Part shown: positions 7,191 to 14,791 of the stretch, in pieces
Numbering within the stretch: position 1 is the first letter of the stretch
Layout: each line of letters starts with the position of its first letter
Source of the DNA: Bacteroidales bacterium
GTDB lineage: Bacteria; Bacteroidota; Bacteroidia; Bacteroidales; P3
DNA: 24,212 bases
Assembly: GCA_016296345.1 (NCBI GenBank)
Contig: JAEDJL010000033.1
Location: 1-24,212, forward strand
Direction: 5' to 3'
Made by a program: the position numbers and the translations under genes
The notes under the pieces: model-generated
Seen by the model: only the letters and a program-made list of their open reading frames with translations
The model's database searches: none
Told to the model about the DNA's origin: nothing

Positions 7191-7266
7191 AAAACGGCGT
7201 TTCAGCAAAATAAAACGGCGTTTTGCTCGGATAAAACGGCGTTTTATTTTTGCAAAACGCCGTTTT
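7191..7266. repeat. Four-copy array of the 13-bp near-palindrome, 21-bp period
   Basis: Copies at 7191-7203 (AAAACGGCGTTTC), 7212-7224, 7233-7245 (both AAAACGGCGTTTT) and 7254-7266 (AAAACGCCGTTTT), all 21 bases apart. Spacers are AGCAAAAT, GCTCGGAT and ATTTTTGC; GCTCGGA(T/C) recurs in the array at 13494. Copies 3 and 4 form a perfect 15-bp stem (7231-7245 with 7254-7268) with an 8-base loop. The array lies between two divergent promoters, not at a gene 3' end. Read in the plus frame it encodes KRRF-containing heptads, which is an artefact. Confidence 0.9.
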
Positions 7267-7301
7267 ATTTTGAGGTATCTTCTACTTGTTGCAAAAATGC
7301 T

Positions 7302-7310
7302 TATCTTTGC
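7302..7310 (+). promoter_or_regulatory. -7 box for the BamE-like gene (and possibly rlmI)
   Basis: TATCTTTGC matches the TAnnTTTG consensus and lies 28 bases upstream of ATG 7339. TTG triplets upstream (7286, 7289) are closer than the ideal 19 bases, so the -33 element is not convincing. Confidence 0.6.
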
Positions 7311-7338
7311 AAGAGTAAACAAGCAATTTTTATTGATT

Positions 7339-7872
7339 ATGAACCAAAGAGACGATTGGCAAGAGTACAGAAGCGGATTTAATTCCGAAGAAGAGCGTTT
7401 TGAACCCAAGAGAGATGATTTTGAACGCCAAAGAAACATTCACAGAGAGCAGAGAACGGTTGAGCGAAGAGGCTACTCTTCTTGTCTTGGCAACGGAATG
7501 AGAACTTTTTTCATGTTTCTGTTATGTGTTTTTGCGTTCATAGGTATGGCAGCGGTCGTATATGTTTGTGTAAATGGTTTTCCGGACGAGCAATACGCTG
7601 CGGAGCAAGACGAGACAGAGACCCTGACAACCTCTACCGCCACATACAGCGAAGAATATAACCAATGCTTCGACGTAAGGAGCAAGACAAAGAAAGGACG
7701 TATCTGTATAGGAATGACAAAGAAAGAAGTGTATGAGATTTTGGGGAAACCGACAGAATTTTCCTTCTCTGAGTATTCGGATAACATCGTTTACAAATAT
7801 GGAGAGTATGATATGAACAGATTAAGTATCGATTTTGAGAAAGGAAAGGTTGTAAGCGTAAAGCAAAACTAA
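7339..7872 (+). CDS. Membrane-anchored protein with BamE/SmpA-like C-terminal domain
   Basis: A 177-residue protein with a charged cytoplasmic N-terminus (residues 1-50, many D/E/R), one transmembrane helix (about 54-78, MRTFFMFLLCVFAFIGMAAVVYVCV), an acidic/Thr linker, and a C-terminal domain (about 118-177) beginning GRICIGMTKKEVYEILGKP and ending in a GKVVSV strand. The GMTKKEV...LG.P motif is typical of the SmpA/OmlA (BamE) fold, but the topology differs from BamE, which is an outer-membrane lipoprotein; the true function is unknown. The frame is open back to 7180 through the repeat array, but ATG 7339 is chosen because the -7 box at 7302 lies inside that extension and the upstream residues are repeat-encoded. 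rlmI follows 19 bases later. Confidence 0.72.
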   Translation: MNQRDDWQEYRSGFNSEEERFEPKRDDFERQRNIHREQRTVERRGYSSCLGNGMRTFFMFLLCVFAFIGMAAVVYVCVNGFPDEQYAAEQDETETLTTSTATYSEEYNQCFDVRSKTKKGRICIGMTKKEVYEILGKPTEFSFSEYSDNIVYKYGEYDMNRLSIDFEKGKVVSVKQN

Positions 7873-7891
7873 CATTTTACACAGTTAATCA

Positions 7892-9091
7892 ATGAAAAAA
7901 GAAGACATAAAGCAGGCAATACTTTTCAGAGGCAAAGAAAAATCGCTCTCTCGCCTGCATCCGTGGTTGTTTTCGGGTGCTTTGAAAAGCGTAGATAAAG
8001 ACGTGGAAGAGGGAGACGTGGTAAGGGTGGTTTCAAGCAATGGAGATTTTCTCTGCACAGGTCATTGGCAGAGCGGAAGCATTGCTGTAAAAATATTGAG
8101 TTTTGAAGACATCGACATAAACTTTGATTTTGTTCTCCAAAGAGTGCAAAAGGCTGTTGCACTAAGGAGTGATATGGGATTGTTTGACAACAAGGATACG
8201 ACCATATTCAGACTTGTCAATGGCGAAGGAGACTTTTTGCCTTCTCTTATTGCCGATTATTATGATGGATTGGTGGTGTTGCAATTCCATTCGGTGGGAA
8301 TGTGGCGTTTGAAAGAAGAGATTGTTGAGGCTTTCCGTCAGGTTTTGCAGGCAGATTGCAAGGCTGTGTTTTCAAAGTCTTCTTCTACCCTGCCGAAGCA
8401 ATGCAAAATCAGTACAAAGGACGAATTTCTTTTCGGAAATCTTCCCGAGGATTGGTTTGCAAGGGAGAACGCTCTGACATATCGCATAGACTATGCCTTG
8501 GGACAAAAGACCGGATTTTTCATCGACCAAAGAGAGAACCGCCGATTGGTGTCTCAATATGCCAAAGGCAGAAAGGTGTTGAATGCCTTTGCATATACGG
8601 GAGGTTTTTCGCTCTCTGCAATCAAGGCAGAGGCAAAAGAGGTTGTCAGCTTGGACATTTCGGCAAGGGCTGTGAGGATTTGCGAAGACAATGTGGAGAT
8701 GAATTTTCCTGCAAACACCACTCACAGAGGTGAAGTTGCCGATGTTTTGGACTATTTGAACGGCTTGGAAAAAGGTCGCTTCGATTTGATTATCTTAGAC
8801 CCTCCTGCCTTTGCAAAACATCAGCGAAATCTTCAACAAGCTCTTAAAGGTTACAGAGCAATTAACCAAAAGGCTATGGAAAAGATAGCCTCGGGAGGAT
8901 TGCTTTTCACCTTCTCTTGTTCGCAGGCGGTGAGCAAAGACGATTTTGCAACCATGTTGTTCAGCTGTGCAGCCCTTTCGGGAAGGAATGTCCGCATAAT
9001 CAAACACCTTTCCGCAGGGACAGACCACCCGCAAAGCATCTTCCACCCCGAAGGAAGCTATTTGAAAGGAATGCTTCTATATATAGAATAG
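7892..9091 (+). CDS. rlmI: 23S rRNA (cytosine-C5) methyltransferase RlmI-like
   Basis: Class I SAM-dependent methyltransferase; E. coli RlmI makes m5C1962 in 23S rRNA. The 399-residue length agrees. N-terminal PUA-like domain (residues about 8-75, starting RLHPWLFSGAL), central linker domain (about 80-190) and Rossmann methyltransferase (about 200-399). Motifs seen: GQKTGFFIDQRENR (205-217), VLNAFAYTGGFSL SAM loop (229-241), DPPAFAK (303-309) and FSCSQ (341-345), the latter carrying the catalytic Cys. It follows the BamE-like gene by 19 bases and is followed after 61 bases by a DUF454 gene. A closely related paralogue (RlmK/L-like) is the only realistic alternative. Confidence 0.92.
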   Translation: MKKEDIKQAILFRGKEKSLSRLHPWLFSGALKSVDKDVEEGDVVRVVSSNGDFLCTGHWQSGSIAVKILSFEDIDINFDFVLQRVQKAVALRSDMGLFDNKDTTIFRLVNGEGDFLPSLIADYYDGLVVLQFHSVGMWRLKEEIVEAFRQVLQADCKAVFSKSSSTLPKQCKISTKDEFLFGNLPEDWFARENALTYRIDYALGQKTGFFIDQRENRRLVSQYAKGRKVLNAFAYTGGFSLSAIKAEAKEVVSLDISARAVRICEDNVEMNFPANTTHRGEVADVLDYLNGLEKGRFDLIILDPPAFAKHQRNLQQALKGYRAINQKAMEKIASGGLLFTFSCSQAVSKDDFATMLFSCAALSGRNVRIIKHLSAGTDHPQSIFHPEGSYLKGMLLYIE

Positions 9092-9152
9092 GTATAAGGA
9101 GGTTTTGCAGCCATTAAATGACCTTGGTAATTTGTCCAAACAAGGAAACAAA

Positions 9153-9509
9153 GTGAAGAAATACCTTTTAACCACCGTCGGATTGCTGTCTGTGGGCTTG
9201 GGAGTGGTCGGAATGTTTTTGCCAATTCTGCCTACAACTCCTTTTTTGCTGCTTGCGGCATATTGTTTTGTGAGAAGCAATCGCCGATTGTACGACAAGC
9301 TGCTATCCCACAAGGTTTTGGGTGCATACATCTCCGACTTTATGCTCCATAAGACCATTCCCAAGAAAGTAAAGGCGGTAAGCATTGCCACTCTTTGGGT
9401 TACGATAGGTGTTTCTGTTCTGTTGGTCAAACTGCTTTGGGTAAAAATTCTCCTGATTGGGGTTGCTGTCGGAGTAAGTGTGCATATCCTTTCTTTCAAA
9501 AGCCGATAG
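9153..9509 (+). CDS. DUF454 (YbaN-like) inner membrane protein
   Basis: A 118-residue small membrane protein of the DUF454/YbaN family. Key family segments are VKKYLLTTVGLLSVGLGVVGMFLPILPTTPF (near the N-terminus, the diagnostic G..LPiLPTTPF motif), LLLAAYCFVRSNRRLYDKLLSHKVLG, and two C-terminal helices. No biochemical role is established. I choose GTG 9153 because the conserved family sequence begins there; the frame is open back to TTG 9105, which sits only two bases after an AAGGAGG and would add a poorly conserved N-terminus. A 12-codon ORF (9118-9156) overlaps this GTG as GTGA. Confidence 0.82.
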   Translation: MKKYLLTTVGLLSVGLGVVGMFLPILPTTPFLLLAAYCFVRSNRRLYDKLLSHKVLGAYISDFMLHKTIPKKVKAVSIATLWVTIGVSVLLVKLLWVKILLIGVAVGVSVHILSFKSR

Positions 9510-9554
9510 GCGGTTTCAAATTCAGAGAAACAGATAATCAAACCTCAAAACGAA

Positions 9555-9581
9555 AGCCGCACTGCACAAGGCAATGCGGCT
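9555..9581. terminator. Bidirectional terminator between DUF454 gene and acyl-CoA dehydrogenase
   Basis: AGCCGCACTG (9555-9564) and CAATGCGGCT (9572-9581) form a 10-bp stem with one mismatch around a 7-base loop, between convergent genes. On the minus strand it is followed by TTTCGTTTTG, the better T-tract, so it mainly ends the etfB-etfA-dehydrogenase operon. Confidence 0.75.
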
Positions 9582-9607
9582 CATTTGTTGAAACCTGTAA
9601 CATATTA

Positions 9608-11320
9608 CTACAAAATACTCTTGTAGTCTTCCAAAATATTCGCATCAAAGTTGTCTATATAAACGGCAGCCTTCTCTATTTCGCTCTGAGACAGCTTTGT
9701 CATTATGCGAGCCGAGCGAGTGAAAATGTCGTTTCTTGCTGCGTCATTGACCAAAAGGTTTGTCATAACAAGATAACCTGCCATTTCCACAAGGCGTCTT
9801 GAAACAAAATCGAAGGCTTCGCTTGATGTTCCTAATTCTTTGGCTTTTTCTACTGCTGCTTCGTATCTTTCTCTCATCTTTATGAGTTCTTGCCTCATCG
9901 ATGCAAGCTCTCCGCTCACTTCAACAGCCTCATATTCTTTTATTCTGGCTGCATAAATGCCGGAAGTTACGCCTTTTATTGCTGCAACGACTTGTAGTTG
10001 TGATGTTCCCTCATATATGGTGAGTATTCGGGCATCGCGATACATTCTTTCGCAGGCATAGTCTTTCATAAAGCCGCTTCCGCCGTGTACTTGTATGCAA
10101 TCGTATGCTATTTGGTTGGCATATTCGCTGGAAAAGAGCTTTAACATCGGTGTCAAGGCGTCTGCAAGGCGTGAATAGCTCTTCAAAAGTTGCTTTTCTT
10201 CGACTGAGAGCTTTCTTTCGCGAGAAATAGCGTCCAAAGACTTGTACATATCGACCTGACGTGCCGTTTCGTACAACAAAGTTCTGATTGCATCGGTTTT
10301 TGCTCTCATATTGCCGAGCATTTCATAGACTTGGGCAAAGTTTGCTATCGGTTTACCGAATTGTTCTCTCTCGTTGGCGTATTTTACTGCCTCTCTGTAT
10401 GCTGCTTCTGCCAAGCCGACCGACTGAGCGCCCACTCCGAGTCTCGCTCCGTTCATAAGGCTCATCACATACTTGATAAGACCGAGCTTTCTGTCGCCGA
10501 CTATTTGAGCAGGTGCGTTGTTGAATACAAGCTCTGCCGTAGGTGAGCCTTTAATTCCGAGTTTGTTTTCTATTCTTCTGACGGTTACGGCTTTGTTGTT
10601 GCGGTCATAGACAAAGTAACTCAAACCTCGTCCGTCTGTTGTGCCTTCTTCGCTTCGTGCAAGCACGAGTTTGATGTCTGCATCGCCGTTTGTGATAAAT
10701 CTTTTCACACCATTCAAACGCCAAACGCCTGCTTGCTCATCGTAAGTAGCTTTTAATCTCACTGCCTGCAAGTCGCTGCCCGCGTCAGGCTCGGTTAAAT
10801 CCATCGAACAAGTAGCTCCCTTATTTATTCTCGGAAGATACTCGTTCTTTATCTCCTCCGAACCGAACTCATATATCGTTTCGGCACAGTCTTGCAAGCC
10901 CCAGATGTTGGCAAAGCCGCAATCGCCACGAGAAACTATCTCGGCAGCCATCACATACGGCACATAAGAGAAATTAAGTCCCCCATACTGACGCGGAAGG
11001 CTCATTCCATACAAGCCGGCGTCCCTTAGAGCTTCGTGATTTCTCTGAGTACCTTTGGCATACACTATGGCGTTGTCCTCAATCTTCGGTCCTTCAATAT
11101 CAACGTCCTTTGCGTTCTCTGCCAATACGTCAGCTGTTATTTCGCCAACAATTTCCAATACTTTCTCGTACGAATCTATTGCGTCCTCATAGCTTTCGGG
11201 TGCAAAATCATACTTATCTTTATCTGCATAGTCTCGTTCCTTCAAACGGATGATTTCTTTCATCATGTCGTTATGAAGATGAAACTTTAGTCTTTCGTTA
11301 TCTGTGAAAAAATTACCCAT
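9608..11320 (-). CDS. Acyl-CoA dehydrogenase (large, about 570-residue type)
   Basis: FAD-dependent oxidation/reduction at the alpha-beta bond of acyl-CoA, exchanging electrons with ETF encoded just upstream. Domains: N-terminal helical (about 1-165), middle beta with TEPDAGSD (176-183) and RFITNGDAD (207-214), C-terminal helical including ANEREQFGKPIANFA, QVHGGSGFMKDYACERMYRDARI and the catalytic Glu E437 in TIYEGTSQLQ. The extra C-terminal stretch of about 120 residues is typical of the 560-600-residue subgroup found in Bacteroidetes. Chain length specificity cannot be read; short-chain (butyryl/crotonyl-CoA) is plausible given the neighbouring AtoE gene. Third gene of the etfB-etfA-acd operon, 37 bases after etfA, followed by a terminator. 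Confidence 0.93.
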   Translation of the reverse strand: MGNFFTDNERLKFHLHNDMMKEIIRLKERDYADKDKYDFAPESYEDAIDSYEKVLEIVGEITADVLAENAKDVDIEGPKIEDNAIVYAKGTQRNHEALRDAGLYGMSLPRQYGGLNFSYVPYVMAAEIVSRGDCGFANIWGLQDCAETIYEFGSEEIKNEYLPRINKGATCSMDLTEPDAGSDLQAVRLKATYDEQAGVWRLNGVKRFITNGDADIKLVLARSEEGTTDGRGLSYFVYDRNNKAVTVRRIENKLGIKGSPTAELVFNNAPAQIVGDRKLGLIKYVMSLMNGARLGVGAQSVGLAEAAYREAVKYANEREQFGKPIANFAQVYEMLGNMRAKTDAIRTLLYETARQVDMYKSLDAISRERKLSVEEKQLLKSYSRLADALTPMLKLFSSEYANQIAYDCIQVHGGSGFMKDYACERMYRDARILTIYEGTSQLQVVAAIKGVTSGIYAARIKEYEAVEVSGELASMRQELIKMRERYEAAVEKAKELGTSSEAFDFVSRRLVEMAGYLVMTNLLVNDAARNDIFTRSARIMTKLSQSEIEKAAVYIDNFDANILEDYKSIL

Positions 11321-11357
11321 GATATACTGTCTTGTTTCGTTCTACAATTTGAATTGA

Positions 11358-12383
11358 CTACTTGGTATTGTTTTTGTAATGCTTGATTAGTTTTGGTATA
11401 ATCTCGAAAGCATCACCTATTATGGTGTAGTCGGCAATCGAATTTATCGGTGCATTTACATCGGTGTTGATTGAAATAATCTTTGATGACTGTTCCATTC
11501 CTGCACGGTGCTGAACTGCTCCCGAAACTCCGCAGGCTATACATAGCTTTGGTCGTATGGTTACTCCTGTCTGTCCGACTTGTCTTTCGTGTTCGGTCAT
11601 TCCTGCATCTACTGCGGCACGTGTTGCTCCCACTTCGCCGCCAAGTGTGTCTGCAAGCTCGTGTATCAACTTAAATCCGTCTTTTCCGCTTGCCATTCCG
11701 TAACCTCCGATGACTACTATCTGAGCCGACTTGATGTTAATCTTCTGTTGCTCGATTTCGCGGCTCAATACCTTGACGCAAAAGTCGCTTTCACTCACAT
11801 AGTCAGCCACATTGAGCATCTGCAACTCGCCTTTGTAAGAAGGATTGCAGATTTCCTTTTTCATCACTCCCTCTCTTACCGTTGCCATTTGAGGTCTTGT
11901 TTCCGGATTGACAATAGTTGCAACTATATTTCCTCCGAATGCAGGACGTATTTGGTAAAGCAGTTTGTCATAAACCTTTCCTGCTTTCTTGTCTTCATGA
12001 GAGCCTATTTCCAAACTTGTACAATCTGCCGTAAGTCCGCAACGCAACAAAGAGGCTACCCTTGGTGCAAGGTCTCTTCCTACACACGTTGCTCCGAAAA
12101 GGCATATCTGTGCTTGTTTTTCTTTCAACAATTTGGTTACTATGGCAAAGTGTGGCAGTGTTGTGTAAGGAAACAATCTCTTGTCTTGTGCATAGTTGAT
12201 TATATCCACACCATACGGATACAAAGTCTCCTCCAAGTTGTCTGTTTTGTCTCCTATGACTATTGCCTCGACCTTGCAGCCCAACTCGTCTGCCAATTTT
12301 CTTGCTTTACTCAACAATTCCAAACTTACGTCGGCTATTGTACGCTCTTCGGTAAGCTCGCAATATACAAATATGTTGTTCAT
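11358..12383 (-). CDS. etfA: Electron transfer flavoprotein, alpha subunit
   Basis: The FAD-binding subunit of the heterodimeric ETF that shuttles electrons between acyl-CoA dehydrogenase and other carriers. The 341-residue protein has an N-terminal adenine-nucleotide-like domain (about 1-200, with LFGATCVGRDLAPRVAS) and the diagnostic C-terminal FAD domain: VVIGGYGMASGKDGFKLI, VGATRAAVDAGM, then RQVGQTGVTIRPKLCIACGVSGAVQH and INTDVNAPINSIADYTIIGDAFEI. The segment order and length are canonical. Located between etfB and the dehydrogenase on the same strand, with gaps of 39 and 37 bases. Whether this ETF performs electron bifurcation cannot be decided from motif inspection alone. Confidence 0.95.
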   Translation of the reverse strand: MNNIFVYCELTEERTIADVSLELLSKARKLADELGCKVEAIVIGDKTDNLEETLYPYGVDIINYAQDKRLFPYTTLPHFAIVTKLLKEKQAQICLFGATCVGRDLAPRVASLLRCGLTADCTSLEIGSHEDKKAGKVYDKLLYQIRPAFGGNIVATIVNPETRPQMATVREGVMKKEICNPSYKGELQMLNVADYVSESDFCVKVLSREIEQQKINIKSAQIVVIGGYGMASGKDGFKLIHELADTLGGEVGATRAAVDAGMTEHERQVGQTGVTIRPKLCIACGVSGAVQHRAGMEQSSKIISINTDVNAPINSIADYTIIGDAFEIIPKLIKHYKNNTK

Positions 12384-12422
12384 CTTTCTTTGTTTCTTTA
12401 ACAGGGTTTAACAATGCGACAA

Positions 12423-13295
12423 TTAACCGATGATGTGTGAAGCGATTAAGTCTTTGACAAGAGCGTCCAAGTTCTCGTCTGTCGGTTCTACGTTCACGCT
12501 TTCCTTTACGGTCAATACCACGTTCTCAATTTTCTTTACCTTTGTCGGAGAACCGCTCAATCCTATGCGGTTATCTTCCGCCTCTACGTCGGCTGCACTC
12601 CACAAACCGATTTCCAAATATGGTTTTGCGGCAAAGAGTTTTTCGCAATCGATGCCTTTTTCTTCTGCTTCGGCTTTATTGATAGCGTTTTTGTACTTCA
12701 TGACCTGCTTGGCTATCGGAAAACGACATTCGGGTGCCGAAGAACCTACGGTAATCATGCAAGGAAATTGACATTCGACCTCTTCAACTCCGCGTTCCAA
12801 GCGTCTTTTAATTCTTATCTTCTCATTATCGACAAACAATACTTGTTCGGCGTATGTAATCTGCGGCATATTAAGTTTTTCGGCTGTTTGCGGACCGACC
12901 TGTGCCGTATCTCCGTCTATTGCCTGACGACCTGCAAGAACCAAATCTACTTTGCCGAGTTTCTTGACGCCTTGGCTTATTGTATATGAGGTTGCCAAGG
13001 TATCACTTCCTGCTACTTTTCTGTCGGAAATGACATATCCTCCGTCTGCACCGCGGTACAACGATTGTCTTACAATCTCTCCTGCTCTTGCAGGACCCAT
13101 TGTCAAAACGTAAACCTCGGTTTGAGGAACTATATCTTTGATATGTAAAGCCATCTCCAAAGCATTCAAATCTTCGGGATTAAAAATAGCCGGCAAAGCT
13201 GCACGATTGACCGTACCTTCTTCCGTCATGGCGTCCTTACCCACGTTTCTGGTATCGGGAACTTGCTTTGCCAACACTACGATTTTCAAACTCAT
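12423..13295 (-). CDS. etfB: Electron transfer flavoprotein, beta subunit
   Basis: The ETF subunit binding AMP or, in bifurcating types, a second FAD. The 290-residue protein begins MSLKIVVLAKQVPDTRN, the classical EtfB start, and contains FNPEDLNALEMALHIKD, VLTMGPARAGEIVRQSLYRGADGGYVISD, and VDLVLAGRQAIDGDTAQVGPQTAEKL followed by the EtfB signature VEEVECQFPCMITVGSSAPECRFP-like region. At 290 residues it is longer than mitochondrial-type EtfB (about 255), more like anaerobe ETFs. First gene of the etfB-etfA-acd operon. A -7 box lies 26 bases upstream of its ATG. I infer a role in redox balancing of short-chain acyl-CoA metabolism. Confidence 0.95.
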   Translation of the reverse strand: MSLKIVVLAKQVPDTRNVGKDAMTEEGTVNRAALPAIFNPEDLNALEMALHIKDIVPQTEVYVLTMGPARAGEIVRQSLYRGADGGYVISDRKVAGSDTLATSYTISQGVKKLGKVDLVLAGRQAIDGDTAQVGPQTAEKLNMPQITYAEQVLFVDNEKIRIKRRLERGVEEVECQFPCMITVGSSAPECRFPIAKQVMKYKNAINKAEAEEKGIDCEKLFAAKPYLEIGLWSAADVEAEDNRIGLSGSPTKVKKIENVVLTVKESVNVEPTDENLDALVKDLIASHIIG

Positions 13296-13321
13296 ACTCT
13301 TAGTTTTTGATTAAACAGACT

Positions 13322-13330
13322 GCAAAGATA
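13322..13330 (-). promoter_or_regulatory. -7 box for the etfB-etfA-acyl-CoA dehydrogenase operon
   Basis: On the minus strand TATCTTTGC matches TAnnTTTG, ending 26 bases before the etfB ATG. The sequence about 19 bases upstream (GCT) does not match TTG, so the -33 element is weak. Confidence 0.6.
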
Positions 13331-13443
13331 CGAAAAAAATCCCGAAAACAGCACTTTTCTATTCTGTCAAGCCTTTTCTTATCGACGAAACGGTCTTGTT
13401 GATAATGTTTTCTTCCGATTTTATTTGCTTTTCGGGCAAACAA

Positions 13444-13569
13444 AAAACACGGCTTTACCAGACGAAAAACACGGCTTCTTTTGCTGCAAAAATAAAACGC
13501 CGATTTACGAAAATAAAACGGCGTTTTGCTCGGACGAAACGGCGTTTTATTTCGACAAAACGCCTTTTT
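13444..13569. repeat. Diverged array of the 13-bp near-palindrome, mostly 21-bp period
   Basis: Four units at 13494-13506 (AAAACGCCGATTT), 13515-13527 (AAAACGGCGTTTT), 13536-13548 (GAAACGGCGTTTT) and 13557-13569 (AAAACGCCTTTTT), each 21 bases apart, with spacers ACGAAAAT, GCTCGGAC and ATTTCGAC. Two further, more decayed units (AAAACACGGCTT at 13444 and 13466) are 22 bases apart. The array ends nine bases before the stop codon of the ArsP-like permease gene (13579). The rest of this 283-base gap holds the etfB promoter region. Confidence 0.82.
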
Positions 13570-13578
13570 ATTTTTGAC

Positions 13579-14547
13579 CTACAAAAGTATGTTGAAAAGA
13601 AAGCCCGACAAGATGATAAAAAGTGCTATTGTGCCAAAAAATATGCCTATGAGCTTCCAATTCATCACCTTTTTGAGCAGTGTGGCTTCGGGAAGCGACA
13701 GACCGACAACTGCCATCATAAACGCTATTGCCGTTCCTATCGGAATGCCTTTTGCAACAAAGACCTCGATTATGGGAACAATTCCTGCCGCATTAGAATA
13801 CATGGGTACTGCAAGCACAACTGCCGCAGGTACTGCAAAGAGATTGTCTTTTGAAAGGTAGGTTTCAAAAAATCCTTCGGGTACAAAACCGTGCATGAAA
13901 GCTCCTATGCCTATTCCGATAAGCACATAAATCAACACTCCTTTGACGATTTTCCAAGATTCTTTCAAAATTGATGGCATTCGATGCCAAAAAGAGATTT
14001 TTTCGGCTTCCCATTGCTCTGCCTGTTCGGTCGATTGAGCCTGAATTTGCCTTACCCAATCGGTCAAGTGCCTTTCTAACTTAAAGCGTCCGAGTACAAT
14101 GCCGCCCACCGTTCCCAAGATAATGCCGCTCAGAACATATATCAGAGTGATTTTTGTTCCGAATGCTCCGAGAAACATTGCAACTGCCACTTCGTTTACC
14201 AAAGGCGAGGTTATCAAAAAGGCAAATGTAACTCCCAAAGGGATACCTCCTTTGACAAATCCGATGAAAAGCGGTATGCTCGAGCAGGAGCAAAAGGGCG
14301 TAATTGCACCAAAAATAGATGCAAGCAGGTATTGCAATCCGTAAAACTTATGTGAGGACAAATAGTTCCTCAATCTTTCGATGGGGAAATAGGCATTCAC
14401 AACTCCCATTATCGAACTTATCAGAAAGAGAAGAAGCAGTATTTTAATAGAATCGTAAACGAAGAAATTGACTGCCGCCCCCAAGTGAGAACTTTGCTCC
14501 AATCCTATAAGTCCATAGACCAACCAATCGGCAAATTGCTGTATCAT
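13579..14547 (-). CDS. ArsP-like permease (DUF318/PF03773 family)
   Basis: A 322-residue inner membrane permease with about eight helices. The diagnostic stretch is FGAITPFCSCSSIPLFIGF (C86 and C88), followed by PLGVTFAFLITSPLVNEVAVAMFLGAFG, as in the ArsP/DUF318 family; a second related block, FAVPAAVVLAVPMYSNAAGIVPI and GIPIGTAIAFMMAVVGLSLPEA, shows the internal duplication of this family. ArsP members with these cysteines export trivalent organoarsenicals, but many DUF318 members have no known substrate. A charged cytoplasmic loop of about 45 residues separates the halves. Its ATG overlaps the stop of the thioredoxin-like gene (ATGA). Last gene of the ArsR-controlled module; an arsenical or thiol-reactive substrate is inferred from context. 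Confidence 0.82.
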   Translation of the reverse strand: MIQQFADWLVYGLIGLEQSSHLGAAVNFFVYDSIKILLLLFLISSIMGVVNAYFPIERLRNYLSSHKFYGLQYLLASIFGAITPFCSCSSIPLFIGFVKGGIPLGVTFAFLITSPLVNEVAVAMFLGAFGTKITLIYVLSGIILGTVGGIVLGRFKLERHLTDWVRQIQAQSTEQAEQWEAEKISFWHRMPSILKESWKIVKGVLIYVLIGIGIGAFMHGFVPEGFFETYLSKDNLFAVPAAVVLAVPMYSNAAGIVPIIEVFVAKGIPIGTAIAFMMAVVGLSLPEATLLKKVMNWKLIGIFFGTIALFIILSGFLFNILL

Positions 14548-14777
14548 AGTCCGAGGATTTTCTTTATTTCCGATTCGGAAGGAAGAGAGCCTTTGATTTT
14601 TACCTCATTATCGACAATGATTGCAGGAGTGGACATAATGTTGTACTCCATTATCTTCATAATGTCGTCAATATACTCCACCTTTGCGTCCAATTTGTTG
14701 TCTTTTACTACCTTATTGACCAATTCGAGTGCCTTTTTGCAACGGCTACACCCCGAGCCTAAAACTTTGATTTCCAT
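14544..14777 (-). CDS. Small thioredoxin/glutaredoxin-like protein (MTH895/TM0996 type)
   Basis: A 77-residue cytoplasmic redox protein: beta strand MEIKVLGSGC, CxxC motif C10-S-R-C13 at the start of helix 1, and the cis-Pro signature MSTPAIIVDNEV. This is the compact thioredoxin_3 fold found next to DUF318 permeases in many genomes. The start is ATG 14777; the open frame reaches further but would run into the upstream gene. It follows the ArsG/CcdA-like gene by 14 bases and overlaps the permease gene by four. Likely role: reducing partner for the membrane components. The CSRC spacer is unlike CGPC thioredoxin, so the redox potential may differ. An ArsE-like role is possible but unproven. Confidence 0.85.
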   Translation of the reverse strand: MEIKVLGSGCSRCKKALELVNKVVKDNKLDAKVEYIDDIMKIMEYNIMSTPAIIVDNEVKIKGSLPSESEIKKILGL

Positions 14778-14791
14778 TTTTTTCTGATTTT

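Noticed and set aside
7180..7338. Coding extension of the BamE-like protein upstream of 7339
   Set aside because: The frame is opened only by the 21-bp repeat, contains the gene's -7 box, and encodes repetitive KRRF heptads.
11580..12401. Long (273-codon) plus-strand ORF
   Set aside because: It is antisense to etfA, is Cys/Ser/His-rich with no family signature, and has no promoter; etfA is unambiguous.
13396..13854. Plus-strand ORF with repeated KRRF heptads running into the permease region
   Set aside because: It is the repeat array read in frame, then the antisense of the ArsP-like gene, which has clear family motifs on the other strand.
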